A stretch of DNA of 64,000 nucleotides from Allantophomopsis cytisporea. Lineage: Eukaryota; Ascomycota; Leotiomycetes; Phacidiales; Phacidiaceae. The DNA lies in assembly GCA_024752435.1 (NCBI GenBank), contig CP103034.1:248001-312000 (forward strand), read 5' to 3'. Positions 11,644 through 25,547 of the stretch are shown here, in pieces; positions within the stretch are counted from its first letter, which is position 1, and every line of letters begins with the position of its first letter. Position numbers and translations under genes: made by a program. The notes beneath the pieces were generated by a model. It was not told where the DNA came from. It made no database searches and was given only the letters and a program-made list of their open reading frames with translations.

Positions 11644-14599
11644 GCTCGCCGCTGATTGCTGGCCGAAATGGCCGCTGGCTGCAGAACCCAACAACCCAAT
11701 ATCCAGGGTCATAGCATCTGCCCACATTCGCTCATCAAGCCATCATCACGAACGAAAGACGTCAAGGATTATCGCACAGCCGACAAGGGCTCACCCCTAC
11801 ATGCGTTGGAACCCAGGCCCGGAGACGTGGTTTCTGGCATTTCTGCCCTACACTTGCATGGCACCAAAAGATGCAAATCCACTTACTCCGTACTTCGCGA
11901 GATCCAATGTTGCAATCAATCAATCAGCTTTAGAGTGAACAAACGGAAATAAAAGGCTAATAAACATGATACACCAGATAGACAACAGCAATGGGGAGGG
12001 ATTAAGGTATGATATGCCTTATGTCGCTATTTTTGCTACACCTATAGTAAGAGCAATCCCTCATTCTTTTGCTCCTATGTTCCGGTTCCTTACTGGCTGT
12101 CTGTCGCTTTTCTATCCCCTCACTCTCGCCCTTTCGCCATGAAGCTATGTATCGCTGATGGAAAGGCGACGGCAACTGCTTTGCTACCTATCGCTCGGGA
12201 ATATGTGCAGCTCCGCCAAGGCCGTGCTCTTCAACTGAGTACATGGTTCAAAGCTTCAGCCACTATTCGCGCGATCTCATTTACCCTTCAAGTCAGATGA
12301 CTGTGGCATTGCATATCAAGATATGTAAAGCAACAGACAATGATGAATAATGGCGAGAAGGGTCTAGGTCGACATGGTAAGGGGTGGACAGCAAGAGACT
12401 GCATCTGAGGCACGCATGTATGTACTAGGTGTGTGTCCTTATGGGATAGGCTACCACCACCACAAAGCGCATCATAGGTCTCATCGTTCTCATGCTACCT
12501 GAACACAGGGCATCAGTAGTCATCATCGTCTTGGAGAGCAATACATAGTCCTGTCTCAATAAATCTCCAGACGATCGGAGAACCGAAGAACGAGGTTTAC
12601 CTCTGAATAGAAAAATGGGCCGATAAATATCTCGAGTCAGGTTAAGTTTTGTATTTCTTGGATCTCGCTACGGTCTGGTGACGAACTGCTGCAACATGTT
12701 AAATGAGGCTCTGAGTTTCGTTGACTCGCATATGAAATGTGTATCTTCCTTTTTTTCCCCGTAGCTTTATTTCCCTCGTGTTATTTCTACGTCGGGTTTT
12801 TGAATATCCCTTGCAAAGTTTGAATTTCCTCAAATGAATAAAATCCTCGCCAGAGAAGAACAATGTAGACCGGAAAAAGAGCACCGAAGCAAAGCAGCGA
12901 ATAATGAAGGGAATTTCCACTGACAATTGTGGTCTGCTACGGCTTCGCATTTCGCTCGCATTTAACTCGCATTTCGCATATGTGGTATTGTATTGGCTTT
13001 GCCTCATGCCTGCGGATTGACGATTGACAGACAGCTTTCCCCAGAACCCATAATATCTCTTGCGACTTCCGGTGCTCTCGTCATCGCTTCGCCTCAGCAT
13101 TCATTACTCTCCACTCATCTGTATGCAACTTACAGACTTCCTCCGAACTATCCTTTCGTGCCTTTCTTCTTGCTCCGACCAATGTACCATTCCATCCCAC
13201 TGCCAATGTACACAGGTACGTATATACTTCGCAAGTGCATAAATAGTCGGCAATTGGTAACACCGGTTCCGGGGAAGCGGAAAGCTGATGGTGGCTGAAT
13301 GAATTTATTTGCCATGGTCTGTGACATGATGAGAAAGGTGGAGTAGCTAAGGGCTTCCCAGCTTGCAAGATCCACTGCTGAGTGTGAAACGGAGCTGACA
13401 GAACTACCACATCATGGCAGGCTGGTCTGGCGTGCACTGGGGACAAGCATATACAAGGGCTCAGGGTATCAATGACAGGCATAACCACGAGTTTCAAGGT
13501 CTCAGAAAATTATCGAAAGGCTCAAGCGCAAGATCACATACGAAGTAGCCCTGCCCGCCCCTGCCCAGAATCCCTTGTGAGCCTCCGATCAGTCCGGGCT
13601 CGCCGGGTCCTCTGTTCCCAGCAGAGCCCGTAGAGTCGAGTCACCAAACGGGGCAAATTCATCAAGATCGTCCGTCACTCGGCATGGGGACCGGGGGCTG
13701 GGTGAGGCTGTTGTCTGTCTCAACCTACGTGTATATAGAAACGGGCGTCAGAGTTAGAGTACATAGATGGAACACGAAAAGAAGGAAAAGAAGCAGCCTC
13801 AATCTGTTTTGATCCTGATTTTGCCATCATCCCCATCATATTCATCATCATCATCTCATCTGCCCTTTCTACCTGTTTTGGCTACCATCTTGCGGCGAGC
13901 GGAAGGAGCAGGACCAGGGTAATGATCAGCTCGGTGGAGCGTTTGATCATCGTCCATCATCTCGTCTATGGATACAAGTTGTTCTCTGCCCCTTCTCGAA
14001 CCTTTTTACTCCTTCGCTTGATCTGACTGATATGTAAGCTCAATGCTCAGAAATTGTACAGAGAAGTGAAAGGCTACACAAAAAATAGGGGTCATCTGGC
14101 CACATTACAGTTGCCTTGTGATGCCTTGCCATTGTCTTGTGCTTATGCCTTTCATTGATTAATGCATTTTCGTTTGCCTTCTCATTTCTGCCCTATGTGC
14201 CTTTTCTGCCTCTTGTCGGCCTTCAACCAGTCTTTAGGCTCGGCGCCAATATCCAATTTTAATATCGCTCTGTAGTCGGGTTTTTTTTTGTTTCTTTTTC
14301 TTTCTGTTTTTTCTTTTTTGGTCTCTGGTTTTTGGCTGGGTTAGGCTTGGAGGCGCGGAAGGTAAGGTCAGAGTTCCGCGGAATCAGCATCCCGGATGCC
14401 GCGCGACCTGCAACGACCTCTCATTGGCATCGGATCCATGTGATGAAATGCGATGCTACTGCAAGTGTCAACGGCCCAGATTCAAGAGGGATATTTGTGA
14501 TTAGATGCCGCCAATACGACCAAGATGCGTAATGTGAGCGATTGTGTGCCACTTTGTGACAGATCCTGTCCATCATGAAGAAATGAACTGCTTGGCCGT

Positions 14600-14619
14600 A
14601 TGGATGGATGGATGGATGA
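14600..14619. repeat. TGGA tetranucleotide repeat
   Basis: Five tandem TGGA-type units in non-coding sequence. Confidence 0.75.
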
Positions 14620-17600
14620 TCCTGGAGATTGAGTGATATTGGTGAAGCTTGCCAAAACCAACATGCAGTATCAGATCTGTGAGCGATGAATGATCATTCG
14701 GTTTTGAGCCTGCAGAACGTTCCATGTCTATGTACATACATACAAGTACAAGATACGAGGGGTGGTATAAACATATCAATATCACACAGAGGGCACGTCA
14801 GGCAAGGTGAGGCAAGGGCTTTACAGCATCTTCGGCGGACCACTGGCTAGATATCCATGACTTTGGATACATGAAATTTCCCATCTCACGAGGGCCATAG
14901 CGGATATCTGCTCTTTGGCGAGTCGGAGAGTGACATCCGTATGCAAGAGCGAAGATCTATCGTCGAAATTTCCTATCATCTCTATCTATGACTCTATCTG
15001 GAGATGCGCCGACCATCACATATGTACATATTTCGTATGTGTGTCTGTGTGTACATATGTACGTATGTACGCTGCCATTACATTTATGTACGGAATAAAA
15101 TCAGCACGGAGAGCCACAGTTTGTGCTGAATATGCCCACAGCCAAGTCAATGCAATGCAATGCAAGGTTGACATAGGAAAAGGCATTTCACGACTTGAGC
15201 CAACGGTCAACAGGAATATGCTGGAGTTTGAATGCCGAGGAGATTTCGCTGCAGAGAATGAGACTGTACATCAAACTTCAACGTCGACCACCAATCATGC
15301 ATGATCGAAGATTTAATGACCTGACCTTATTATGATGTACGGGGTACTCAATTAATACCTGGTATTAGGCGTTCATGGTACGTAAACTCTACTCGTCTTC
15401 CGTTTCGTTTACCGTTATGCCTTCGTGCCTGTCGACTTGATATCTCTGTATTGAATATATCCAAGGGTACCATAAAATGCCACAATAGGCTCAGCTTCGC
15501 AGGCATGAGAGCATCCAAGCTTTACGACAAGGAAAACATCAGCCTCAACGGCCTCATCGCCTCAGTGACGTCGCAAGGCGAGGCGCAAGGTGCAAGGTCT
15601 GAATCTGAGTCTGAGTCTGAGTTTCTGATCACAAGTCAAGTCTCTCATTCGTTTCTTCTCTGCCCCGACATAGGCCTCGGTATAAGTTCGGGTCTTTTTT
15701 CACATCTCTAACCTCACTCCATGAACTCCTGTCTCCGTTTCCCTCCAACCAGCGTCAAGCCGAGAACTTCCAATGGAATTCCTCACAGCGCGTGACTGCA
15801 TATCGCAATGGCATATTTTTCAACGTCCTGTGCAGTATGTGCACATCGCATACAGCATTATTGCTTTTATGTATATGTATGGTTATGCGGAGTTATATCC
15901 TCCGCACGTACATGCCTAACACCAGGCCACTATACAACCCACATCGTCGGTTGTTCCTCCTGATACTGAGCCACCCATTGTTAATATATTACCGAGTACA
16001 ATGCACTGATGTAGAGACAGCGTGGCAGCTCACCTTACACACCGTAGCACACGCCCATGAGAGAGAAACACTATGCGCCGAGCTTGTGCCCAGTTTACGC
16101 GCCGACATCACCTTCGATGATGGCATGAACATGGCACCCAGAGCAGACTTGGGCCGCATGATGTTGAGTCACAGCCAGTCAAGCGTGGTCAGCTACATAT
16201 CGAGATAGGAATCTCGCGACTCGCCGCCAAAACAAAACCCTTCTTCCGCCTCAGCATCACCACTGAGACAACTCTCGTGACCGAGGAAACTATCAAGGTG
16301 GACAAAATAAAGGGACCCCTGGAGAGTAAACAACACAAGAGACATACGCAAGAGCAAGAAAGAAGAAGAAGAAAAAAAAGAGGGAAAAAAGCACTGGCCT
16401 CTTCAAGGGCTTGGAAAATTCCGATCAGATCCATCTCTTCTTCATCTCTTTCCCACTCATTGTCTCGAGTATTTCCAGCATCATCAACATTAGAGTACGG
16501 TCTCACCAAGCTGTCTAAGCCGTTTGGTTTATCCTCCGATATCCATGCATCGGCAAGCCTTATTGTTGCGGTGAGGTAGTTTATGCGGTTTGCCGACAAC
16601 TCTTATCCTCCACAGATCGCCAACGCACTGGAGATCTCAGTCCCCTCACCGCCATCGCTACATCACCATCCGAATTCCGCAAGCATCACAGTGGCTTGGC
16701 AGCCGAAGGTGAGATGACATCTTGCCCAGTTCCTTGGGACATGTAGGAAAACCGTTCTTTCAATTCAATGTCACGAGGCTGCGGATGTAAGGGAAGAGCA
16801 TCACAGGAACACTGCAGGATATTGTCTTGCTGTCTCACTGCAGTAGAGCGGCTGTGGCGCCCATCACCATGTATGCCTCCCTTGAACGACGAACAACGCG
16901 ATACATAACCTGGTATTAATCCACTTTCCCTAACCGCCGCGGCCGGAACTGTCTCTGGAATTGAATTGGTAGTGTGAAATCTGCATGGCGGCCCGACGAT
17001 CCGACTCACAGCCGGTGAAGCTACTTTAATTCCCGAAATAAGCCCTCTGTGGATGAAGCCTGTTCTAACGGTTACTTACATGCTTTTATGCCTCCTAGTC
17101 ACCAGATGCTTACTTGAACCATCATATTGCCTTGTTGATCCCCATCCATAATGCATGGATAGGTGCGGATGAGGTTATAAGGATTGAAAAGGTGTTCCGC
17201 AAAACTGTTTTATGAGTTTGATATGTAAGTCTCCGTCAATAAGCTGCAAGACGAGATCCGTATGTCTCTAGGCGACTCTTCCGAGATCGAGTTCCACATT
17301 TTTCTAACTAGACCGATTACCTGGATCCTGTATCTTTCAGTATTATGCGCAGGCATCACATGTTGTTCTAAATTATCTGGACTTCCGATGCTGCAGCTTT
17401 CCTCGACTGACGATCTACCAGCAACATACTTCTTTTTCTTCATACATGTCCTTCATACATGATGATCTTGAAATAGTATCTGCTTGAAGTGGGTTATTTT
17501 AATGGTCCATCATTAGTTCGAACATTCGAGGTGCCTTGTCCTGCAACCCATATGCGACTACAAGGATTCTCTATTTGCTCCTACGGTATTGGAAGTTGTT

Positions 17601-20512
17601 TACTGGGTTAAGGTCATGGATCATGGTTGTTCAGTAAGATTCTATCCATGGAGAATTTGACATGTCAGAAAGTTTATCTGCTTACTGCATATTTGATCGT
17701 CTGATACGCTTTCACGTAGCTCAAGCCACTATAACACTTGAATTAGAGAACCAAGTACGAAGCACCAAATTTCATGTTCCTGTCGTAGGGGTCTCTGTTT
17801 GGTGCCCTTTGATGTAATGTCTCAATTGGGTGTCAACGCTATTGACAGTGGAGGGTCGCATTGCGTTTCATTATATGGTACATGATCCGTTGATGATGAA
17901 GTTGGTTGTTGGGACTGAGCCGAAGTCCGCGTAGCTGGTCTCGAAGAGGTATTGCGTGCGAAAGCTGCCTCTTGAGTTAAATGTCAGGATGGATATGCAC
18001 ACACCTTGTCATGTGATTCGTTAGATTCTTATCCTGATCCTATGCGCATGGCGATCATCACCAGCAAATTTGATAATACAAATAGCTATAGACAGGATTC
18101 TCACTTGTATGGATACAGAAAATGGTATGCAAGTAATACAGCTCAGTACACCCGCATACGTCTCCGATGATTGTTGTCCTTTTGATCTTCATACAAAATA
18201 GTCGGGCCGATCCTCAAATCGTCAAACGACCTCTCTTGAGGATCTGCAAGAATAAAGATAGTAGTAGGGGCATATATGCACGCCGGGCCGCTGCTGTGGT
18301 ACGGATGGTTTGCATCTGCGTTAAGTGAAAATGAAGCTATTCGCTTATCCGGAGATAATGCGCACGAGGTCGGTAATTTTGTGTTGCAATTTACGGAAGA
18401 ACTTGAAGTTTCGACATCTCAGACACTCATATGGCTATGCTGTCTTGCTCCTCTTTCCACGAATGGTTTAGGTCGGATTATCAAATGCTTCTATGCTTAT
18501 CTTGTAGCACAAACACATCTTGATGCAAATTCCGGGTTCAATTGACTTATAAATCAACGTTTGAGAGTGGAACATCTAGCCATATACTACATTACTAAAA
18601 CCCAATTGGTACGACTTTACCCCTGCATTTTCAAGTCTTCTCGACTTTTCTTGACATCATAGCTTGTCTCATGCCAGAATCAAACCCAGCAAAAGCGGCT
18701 AATACCATTCCACTGACAACCATCAATTTACTTTCCATCGTTGCTCACTAGGACTGAGCTAAGGCGAGACGAAACTTTACAAATTTTCCAGCTGTGTGAT
18801 TGTTGATCTTCCAGAGAATGCCGTTAATCCGTCTTTCAGGCTCACCGACATTAGTCCATGTTCTCGGAACTTAACCAAACTTGTTAATTTCAATGTCGTG
18901 GTCCGAGTGGAACTTAGACCAACTGGTCTCTCTGGCTCTCATAGCTCTTGAACGGTGAGCCAGCTATGTAAACCTGCGCCTTCGTTATTAATGGGGTAAT
19001 CCTAGTCGATAGCAGGATCTGGACTCTATGGCAGTCAAGTCCAAGCATCAAGTCTGATGAACTCTGTTGCGCAGCCTAAATGTTGTCTGAGATTTCAACG
19101 GACACTTGGAATCTACGAGTTTGTCTCGGTCATCGCTATTGAGAATGCGTCTTCGATATGCGGACGTAGAACAGGGTGACTCGGCCAGGCCGAGAGTTTC
19201 CAGGGCCCTCTTTCCTTGCGCGTGACAAGAAGGTCTATGAGCACTTCATCCCGCTGAGAATCAGCGCAATCAGTCTCTGCGTGAATCGCATCCAACATAG
19301 CCTGCTACACAGTCTCTTGTGAGTCTGCTCCGTTGCACCCCCATACACAAACCCGTGCCTGCATATCATCATGCTCGAAAAAAGTCTCCACATCATCAGC
19401 ACCTGTCGTGGAACCTCAGGCGCGGGATGATTCCTGTCCATATCGCCAGTGGCCGGGGAAAGCGGCGCTCTTCCCGGGAGCACGAGATTTTCATGCATAG
19501 TCAACCTCATGGTAAGTCTTGTTGAGCACGGCTAGTGATAGTCCCAAGAAGTCGACGGGGAGGACTGGAAAGAATCCTCGGTGTGAGATTCCGGGGGCCG
19601 TATAGTCTGTTTCTACGATGTCGTTGACTAAGGTGAGGTAATATTGTCTCAAGAGAATGACCGACTGAAGCGCGCCGGCGGTCTAAGGGTGAGATATATG
19701 GGAGCACGACATGTTGCATTGGCTTAATTTCACTTCCTAGCAGAGCCACGTATCGTGGTCTCGAGATCCGGGGAAGTGCGGATGCGGCGTCGTGTGCTCA
19801 TGGCCATTTGCCACAGCCTTATCGACGGCGTACGGGCCAAACGGTGTGGGAGCCGACGACTTATGTCATGGAAGTTGCAAGGGATAGCTGATAACCACGA
19901 GGTTTTGTTGATATGGACCCACTCGTATACGGGTATACGAGAATCTAAACGGTGTGGATGCTTACTGTAAGGCTGGGTGGCAGGCTATGCAGTTGATGTC
20001 AAGGTTCAGCTTCAGGTAGGTTATTTTGCATATGAGAAGGCGAGGATTAGCCGACTGAACGTTGACTGAATCCGTTGATGCTAATGGTATGTGTGCGTTG
20101 CTTATCTACCTAGTCTTGGAGAGGTCTTGTGATTTGAAGCGACCCGGTTCGCATCTGGGTCGCAAACCTACGATTTACCCCCTGGTTCTGTATACCTCCG
20201 ATGAAACTTTGGCTATCAATGTTTCCGTAAGACTGACATTTGCGCAAGAGCTCCTTTACTGTATAGGCTCGTGTCCCTCAAGTGATACGCTGCTGCAACC
20301 ACCCTCTCCTTTCCCCTTTCCCCTCTCCCACTTTCTCCTTCCTCTTCCTCTTCCTTTTTCCCACTCAAGACTTCGTCAGTTAACGCCCACTGGATCTCGC
20401 CTTCTGGCTCTCGGGAGCGAAAACACTTGAAGGTATTTTCATGAGGTTGTTGTACTAAAGCGTATTGCTTCTCGATCCCCTTTATTTCATGTTGTCTCCA
20501 AGCCTCAGATCT
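14601..20512. other. Long intergenic block, no supported gene
   Basis: Second half of the gene-poor region between the MFS gene and the glycosyltransferase gene. Small frames (for example plus 15792-16208, minus 16189-16599, plus 20062-20430) have no recognisable domain, signal peptide or plausible splice-linked partner. Local features are a GAGTCT hexamer repeat at about 15601-15622, AAG-rich DNA at 16358-16390, and a pyrimidine-rich stretch around 20290-20360. The segment next to 20512 should include the 3' end of the glycosyltransferase transcript. Confidence 0.45.
15601..15622. repeat. CTGAGT hexanucleotide repeat
   Basis: About three and a half imperfect CTGAGT units in non-coding sequence. 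Confidence 0.7.
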
Positions 20513-22014
20513 TCAAGTTTGAGTCGACAGAGTTTTGCCATAGAGCATATCCACCATCTTCCGATGCTCCTTCCGCAGCCTTTTTGGCTTGAGGTCTTCG
20601 AATGCCATACTCCAGACACCTTCAGGTAACTCACGAGTAAGATCAATCCCTACAACAGTCATTAGCACCCCTTTTCATTTTTCTATTGTTGAAACTTATC
20701 ATACCAACGTGCTGAATCTGAACAGGATAAAGTGAGTGACGTGCCAGATTCGCTTCGTTAGCCAGATCATCGAGCAATGAATCAACCTTCCCCTTCTTTC
20801 TGCTCCGCATATAATCAATGACTAGTGGCGCTTGTCGACTTGGGAACACCATTCCCTGGGAGCAGCAGCCGAAAGGCTCTTCAAAAACTCCTGGACTTGG
20901 CGGAAGCGTCGATGCCTTTCCCATCTGAAAAAAGAGTATCACAAAAGCTGGCACGGCGATGATACATATGACGATGAGTCTTCCAGTGCCCATGTGTTTT
21001 CTGATGAAGGTAGAATGAGTTCTTGTTGAGTAGACCACCCCGAGAATGAAACAAATAACTCCTATTGTGATCCAGAGCTCGTTATGGCTGCCAAGCTCAT
21101 CAGAAGCCCATCCAATCGAGCGTTCCTGATTGAAAAGTCGCATATGAAGCCATTCCTTTCCAGTTTTCAGAGAGTTGATTTCGACCTCGTACAAACTAGT
21201 TAGTGTCCGTGCGAACCAGCCATCAGCTACAATGATATCGTCTTCAAACATCACAACCCAGCTAGCACCGGTGTCAAGGCAGCTCTCTAGTGCGTACGTG
21301 TAGTCGACAACCACCTTCCTATCAAGCACCCTGTTGTGCTCCAGATGTCCCATATGGGTATATATTACATCTGGAGTATTGTAGGTATAGGCCTTGTCCA
21401 CTAGATTTTCAAGCCATGGCTGACCCCAAGAAGGATGAATTGCAGGATTGGTGTTTCCAAAGTGCACACCGAAGTAGAGATCAGATCTCTCAGCTTCAGT
21501 AAGGCCTTCAAGAATGCTTCCCACCGTAGACTGTTCTTGGTCAGTATTTGGCCCCAATCGGATAGTTGTGGGGATCTACCTCAAGATAATTTGTGCTCTC
21601 TCTTGTGATGGTCGAAATGGCAACGCAAATAGATGGGTCTCTTCCCGCCTTTGGAAAACTCTCATAGTCGCTCGCGTTTGCTGCCTTGATGTATTCTTGT
21701 GCCTGTGCCTCACGGTACTCACTGTACCCCCGCTCAAAAGCTCGACTCTGATCGTAGAACCTGCTGCCAGGATCTCGATAGAAGTGGGATTTGCCATATT
21801 GGAATATTAAGAAATATATGAAGAGAAAGAGGAACAGCGATGTACTGGCTGGTGATTTGATTATTTCCACCACACGTGCAAATAACACCTTCGCGGCTAT
21901 TATTGCTGTCTCCGTGCGTTTCCGATTTGGAGTCATTGAAATTCCTTCCTTCATGCTTTCTCTTTTTTCTCGCTTGCCTCCAACATAGGATGACGAAGTT
22001 TCTCGCAATTGCAA
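20513..22014 (-). CDS. PGAP4-like (TMEM246-type) membrane glycosyltransferase
   Basis: Predicted Golgi/ER glycosyltransferase of up to 465 residues. The exons are 22014-21580, 21530-20705 and 20649-20513. The last intron (20650-20704) is needed to replace a premature stop with the ending GIDLTRELPEGVW. An N-terminal signal anchor (FLFLFIYFLIF) is followed by the catalytic region with the acidic motif FEDDII, the likely metal/sugar-nucleotide site. A pair of adjacent membrane spans (WITIGVICFILGVVY and LIVICIIAVPAFVILFF) is inserted in the catalytic domain. That tandem-span insertion is the hallmark of PGAP4, which adds a GalNAc side chain to GPI anchors in animals; the fungal substrate is not known. 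Internal methionines about 20 and 26 residues in are alternative starts. The gene stands alone between long intergenic stretches. Confidence 0.85.
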
Positions 22015-23685
22015 GGAAGTTAGATATACTTACGGAGTATGTAGGATCTGTGAATTTTATGGTGTGAGGTCGGACATGCTCTTTAAGATAGTCTCTTTAC
22101 TAACTTTGAGCTTCTCATCATTAGGTTAGAAAGGGGTTGATTTCCTCTGTCCCCAGTGTTCACTTCGTCCCGTCGCTAATATGAGCCTTACTCTATTAGG
22201 GGCAATGCCAAGACAGTCCGAGTTTTTCATTGGAGAATCTGACGGCCTGATTGTGCAGATCCACCCTTATTCATAACTAGCCGATGAATAATTTGGGGGA
22301 ACCCCAAAAAGGGTTATATATTTTAGTCAAAGTTAAGGTGGGGAGAACGTTGACACTTTATAAACAAAAGCAAAGTCATAATTGAAATTTACATGTGAAG
22401 GAGGGGTTTTCGAATCATATTCGTATCTCGGAAGAGTACGGTATTATTTTCTGAGCGTCGTTTCACAACTGGATAGTTGGTGTTAGGAAATGTGTTTCCA
22501 TTAGCAATTATTATAATCCTTTCAAACTCCAGTGTGATTGAGGTTGAAGTTTCTAGAGAGCAAAGAAGAGAAAGAAAATGGACAAGAAAAATACGATATA
22601 TTGAGCAGAAAAGAAATTCGTCTGAAAATATTAATATTTGATTTATAAGTCTCTTGAGAAATCTGCACTAAAGAATGTTAAGATGCAAACATGGTTCCAT
22701 TCTAAAAACAGATCGCTCAATAATGCTTTGATATATTTGCTACTCTACCAAACTGACGGAGGTAGCAGGTCGAAAAAGCACTTCGGCTTCGACACCTTAT
22801 TCCACCGATCCGGCCTTGTGAAGCAAGGCTGTCAAATTCTAATGCCAAAAAGGCACGCTCTCACTCATTGTAACTATCGATCCTTACCTATGTATGTCTC
22901 TGTCACTTTAAAGAAAACCAAATCCTAAAATTCAACGCCCTAAGCTCTATATTAGACTTCAAGAGAAATGAAGTCTAAAAGTTGTCTTGAAAAAAAGAAA
23001 AAAAAAAGACAGGATTATGTTACATTTACTTTTATGAACTTTGCTCTCCACACCTGCAAGATATCAGGTTTGTGCACCAGTTATATAAAAAGAAGCCGTT
23101 ATCAAACAAAGCACTATTCGATTCTTCACGATAAAATTGTTTATATGTTTTTCCTCTTCATAACCTTACCGGATTGTAGGATTCAGAAGTATAGATTCCC
23201 CTGGACAATTGCAAATATGTACGTACAAAAGGTAGAAATTAAAGAGTAATACTTCAAAATGAAAACAAAATAGTAACAAAATCATCACAACCAAAGATGG
23301 AAAGCCGTTGAAAGGCATAAAGAAAGGATGAAAGAAAGGAGGAGGCCCAATGCAAGACAACGGTGAGAATGAAAGCAGTTGCTCCCTCTACCTTAGACCT
23401 TCTGGGGATCCGGCACCTCAGGCGACGATAAACACCCCACCACCCGCTAAATGGTACTCCGATCTACCTCTCACTACTTGACGCTCCTGTGACTGCAGGA
23501 TGGGAGTCGATGCCTTGCTGATTCATTACCTTGACCTACCTATTATTGTTCACCATCCGAAAACAACCTTCATTTCACCTCAAAACCACTCCGAAACCAT
23601 CGCGACTTATACACGCCGCATTCCCCAACCTTTTCCATACATCCTCAAATCCCGTAAACCTCTCAAATCTCCTCACCACATCATA
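22015..23685. other. AT-rich intergenic region between divergent genes
   Basis: It separates the minus-strand glycosyltransferase from plus-strand RAD6, so it should hold both promoters. The central part (about 22300-23340) is visibly AT-rich with A runs (22989-23008). Near 22293 a short hairpin with TTTGGGG/CCCCAAA arms is present. No coding frame is convincing. The last 180 bases are CCT/CAC-rich, typical of a fungal promoter or leader immediately before the RAD6 start. Confidence 0.55.
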
Positions 23686-24343
23686 ATGTCTACAGCAGCT
23701 CGACGCCGCCTCATGCGCGACTTCAAGGTCCGTGGCAATTGCCCCACCATTACACTCTCACCCTCATCACAGAACCCCGAACTGACCTCAATCAGCGCAT
23801 GCAAACCGATCCTCCAGCCGGTGTCTCCGCATCGCCCGTCGCAGATAATGTCATGACATGGTAAGGACCTTCTCATGCGCAAGCTATCCCATCATTCCGT
23901 CACGCTGTGACTTACCTGATTAGGAACGCCGTCATCATAGGCCCCGCCGATACACCCTTCGAAGACGGAACATTCAGACTCGTCATGCATTTCGAGGAAC
24001 AGTATCCCAATAAGCCGCCGGCCGTCAAGTTCATCAGCAAGATGTTCCATCCCAACGTTTATGCCACCGGGGAGCTATGCTTGGATATCCTGCAGAACAG
24101 ATGGAGTCCGACCTACGATGTCGCTGCTGTGTTGACCAGTATCCAGAGGTACGCAGACAAAATACAAGATATGAGGCAGATTTTGGGCGTGATGAATTGC
24201 TGACAAGTCACTATAATAGTCTTCTTAACGATCCGAACACCGGCTCGCCTGCCAACGTCGAGGCTTCGAACCTGTACAAGGATAACCGCCGTGAATACAC
24301 GAAGCGCGTCCGCGAGACGGTCGAGAAGAGTTGGGAAGACTGA
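23686..24343 (+). CDS. RAD6: Ubiquitin-conjugating enzyme E2, RAD6/UBC2
   Basis: 151-residue E2 in four exons: 23686-23727, 23796-23860, 23924-24148 and 24220-24343, with introns of 63-71 bp. The spliced product begins [19 protein letters not shown], the signature RAD6 N-terminus. It has the HPN motif (MFHPNVY) and the catalytic cysteine in GELCLDIL followed by QNRWSPTYD, and lacks the long acidic tail of budding yeast RAD6. RAD6 charges ubiquitin for RAD18 (PCNA, DNA damage tolerance), BRE1 (histone H2B) and UBR1 (N-degron) in nucleus and cytoplasm. The first intron begins GTCCGT, a weak but usable donor; conservation of the join K-RMQTD supports it. Expected to be constitutive and essential or near-essential for normal growth. 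Confidence 0.97.
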
Positions 24344-25547
24344 AAGATCAAAGGGGTCTCGACTGATAGAAATCCATTGCTGGCGAATGTCCTTGCACGA
24401 GCTATACGAGGTTCTGATTCGGGTTCTATAGGGACGGGGTTTGGCGTACTTGGTGTGCTTGGAGGGGGATTGTTCGCGACGCTGTACATGGTATATGTAT
24501 ATAGGCGCTTTTTTCTTGTGGTGCATAGCAAAGCGATTGATGGGCTTGAAAAGTTTTGAAGGGTGTGATGGTTTGCGTGAGTGAGTGAGTGCTATATGCA
24601 CGTTTGTTCATATATGTGACTGTCTACGACGATTTATATGAGATGAAGCGATGGGAGAGAAGGGTTGGAGAGCACGATAGTTATACTATATATTATTTGC
24701 AAAACATTGTAAGGAGCATGATGATGAAGATAGAGGGGAGGCCAGCTATAGGTGGCAGCACTGTGTATGTCTACATACTCATGTACCTGTGGAATGATGA
24801 AGCATATGATGATAGAGAGAAAGTCAAAGAGAAGACGGAATTTGGAGTGGGGATACAGGTGGAGAAGTATGGAGACGGAGATTCAGGACAAGCCGGAGAT
24901 GAGGATCAAGACTCGGTGTTTCCTGTTGCTCATACTCTATCACCATCTTCTCTGCAGAAGTAAACAGTTGTTGAAGTGTACTTAAGATAATGTTCAGGAT
25001 CAAAATCCCAATGAAGATGGGATCATGTATGAGTGTTTTCTCTATCCATTAAACGCCATTTATACCCCTACGGACTTTCAGGAATACAAGGAAAACATGA
25101 TAGATTTCTTCCAAAACCACGACTTACGTACCGTGTATTTCCGTATTATGTATGGACACGATGATATGCTTCTCATACATACATAAAACGGGGGTTCAAA
25201 GATCTCAACCCCTCAACCCCTCAATCCTTCACGTGCTCTCCTGCTCGACTCTTCCCTTTATCGCTTTGCATGGTGCATTGCCCGCGCATTCGCACCCGGC
25301 CTTACTCTAATTTATCGGTGCGGAAGAAGATACGCGACCACACTGACCGCAAGCACCTACGCACGCGGTAAACTCCTAATCAACCACCTGAACCCAACAC
25401 TGTAACAGCCAGCACAGCACAGCACAGCACAAGACAGCAATCCCCCAAAAACGCCCTCAATCCTCGTCATCAGCCACCACCCACGCTGTTGCTGCTCTCA
25501 ACGCTGGCTCTGGACATATGACTGATTCTGGATAGTATCTCGCAACC
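24344..25547. other. RAD6 3' region and kinesin promoter
   Basis: Intergenic sequence between two plus-strand genes. The left part is T- and GTGA-rich transcript tail. The right part (about 25200-25547) is C-rich and contains AGCAC pentamer repeats near 25411-25430, about 120 bases before the kinesin start. No coding frame has a recognisable domain. Confidence 0.6.
25411..25432. repeat. AGCAC pentanucleotide repeat in the kinesin leader/promoter
   Basis: Four tandem AGCAC units with a degenerate fifth, located about 120 bp upstream of the kinesin ATG. Confidence 0.75.

Larger units (their letters stand above)
9301..14600. other. Long non-coding block with many microsatellites
   Basis: No protein gene could be supported. 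The longest frame (minus strand, 9466-10050) is dominated by repeat-encoded Thr, Phe and Cys runs and has no domain. Simple repeats include TAG units (9636-9650), GAA units (9827-9856), a TGATCA-based palindromic array (10105-10150), GA units (10330-10352), ACAT units (11605-11625) and CAT units (about 13831-13860). Transcribed but untranslated DNA, such as a long leader or non-coding RNA, cannot be excluded. Confidence 0.45.

Noticed and set aside
15792..16208. 138-codon plus-strand frame with a hydrophobic start
   Set aside because: No recognisable domain, biased Cys/His content, and no splice-linked continuation.
20140..20170. tRNA-like T-arm (ACCCGGTTCGCATCTGGGT)
   Set aside because: The T-loop lacks the near-invariant A58 and no acceptor, D or anticodon stems can be built around it.
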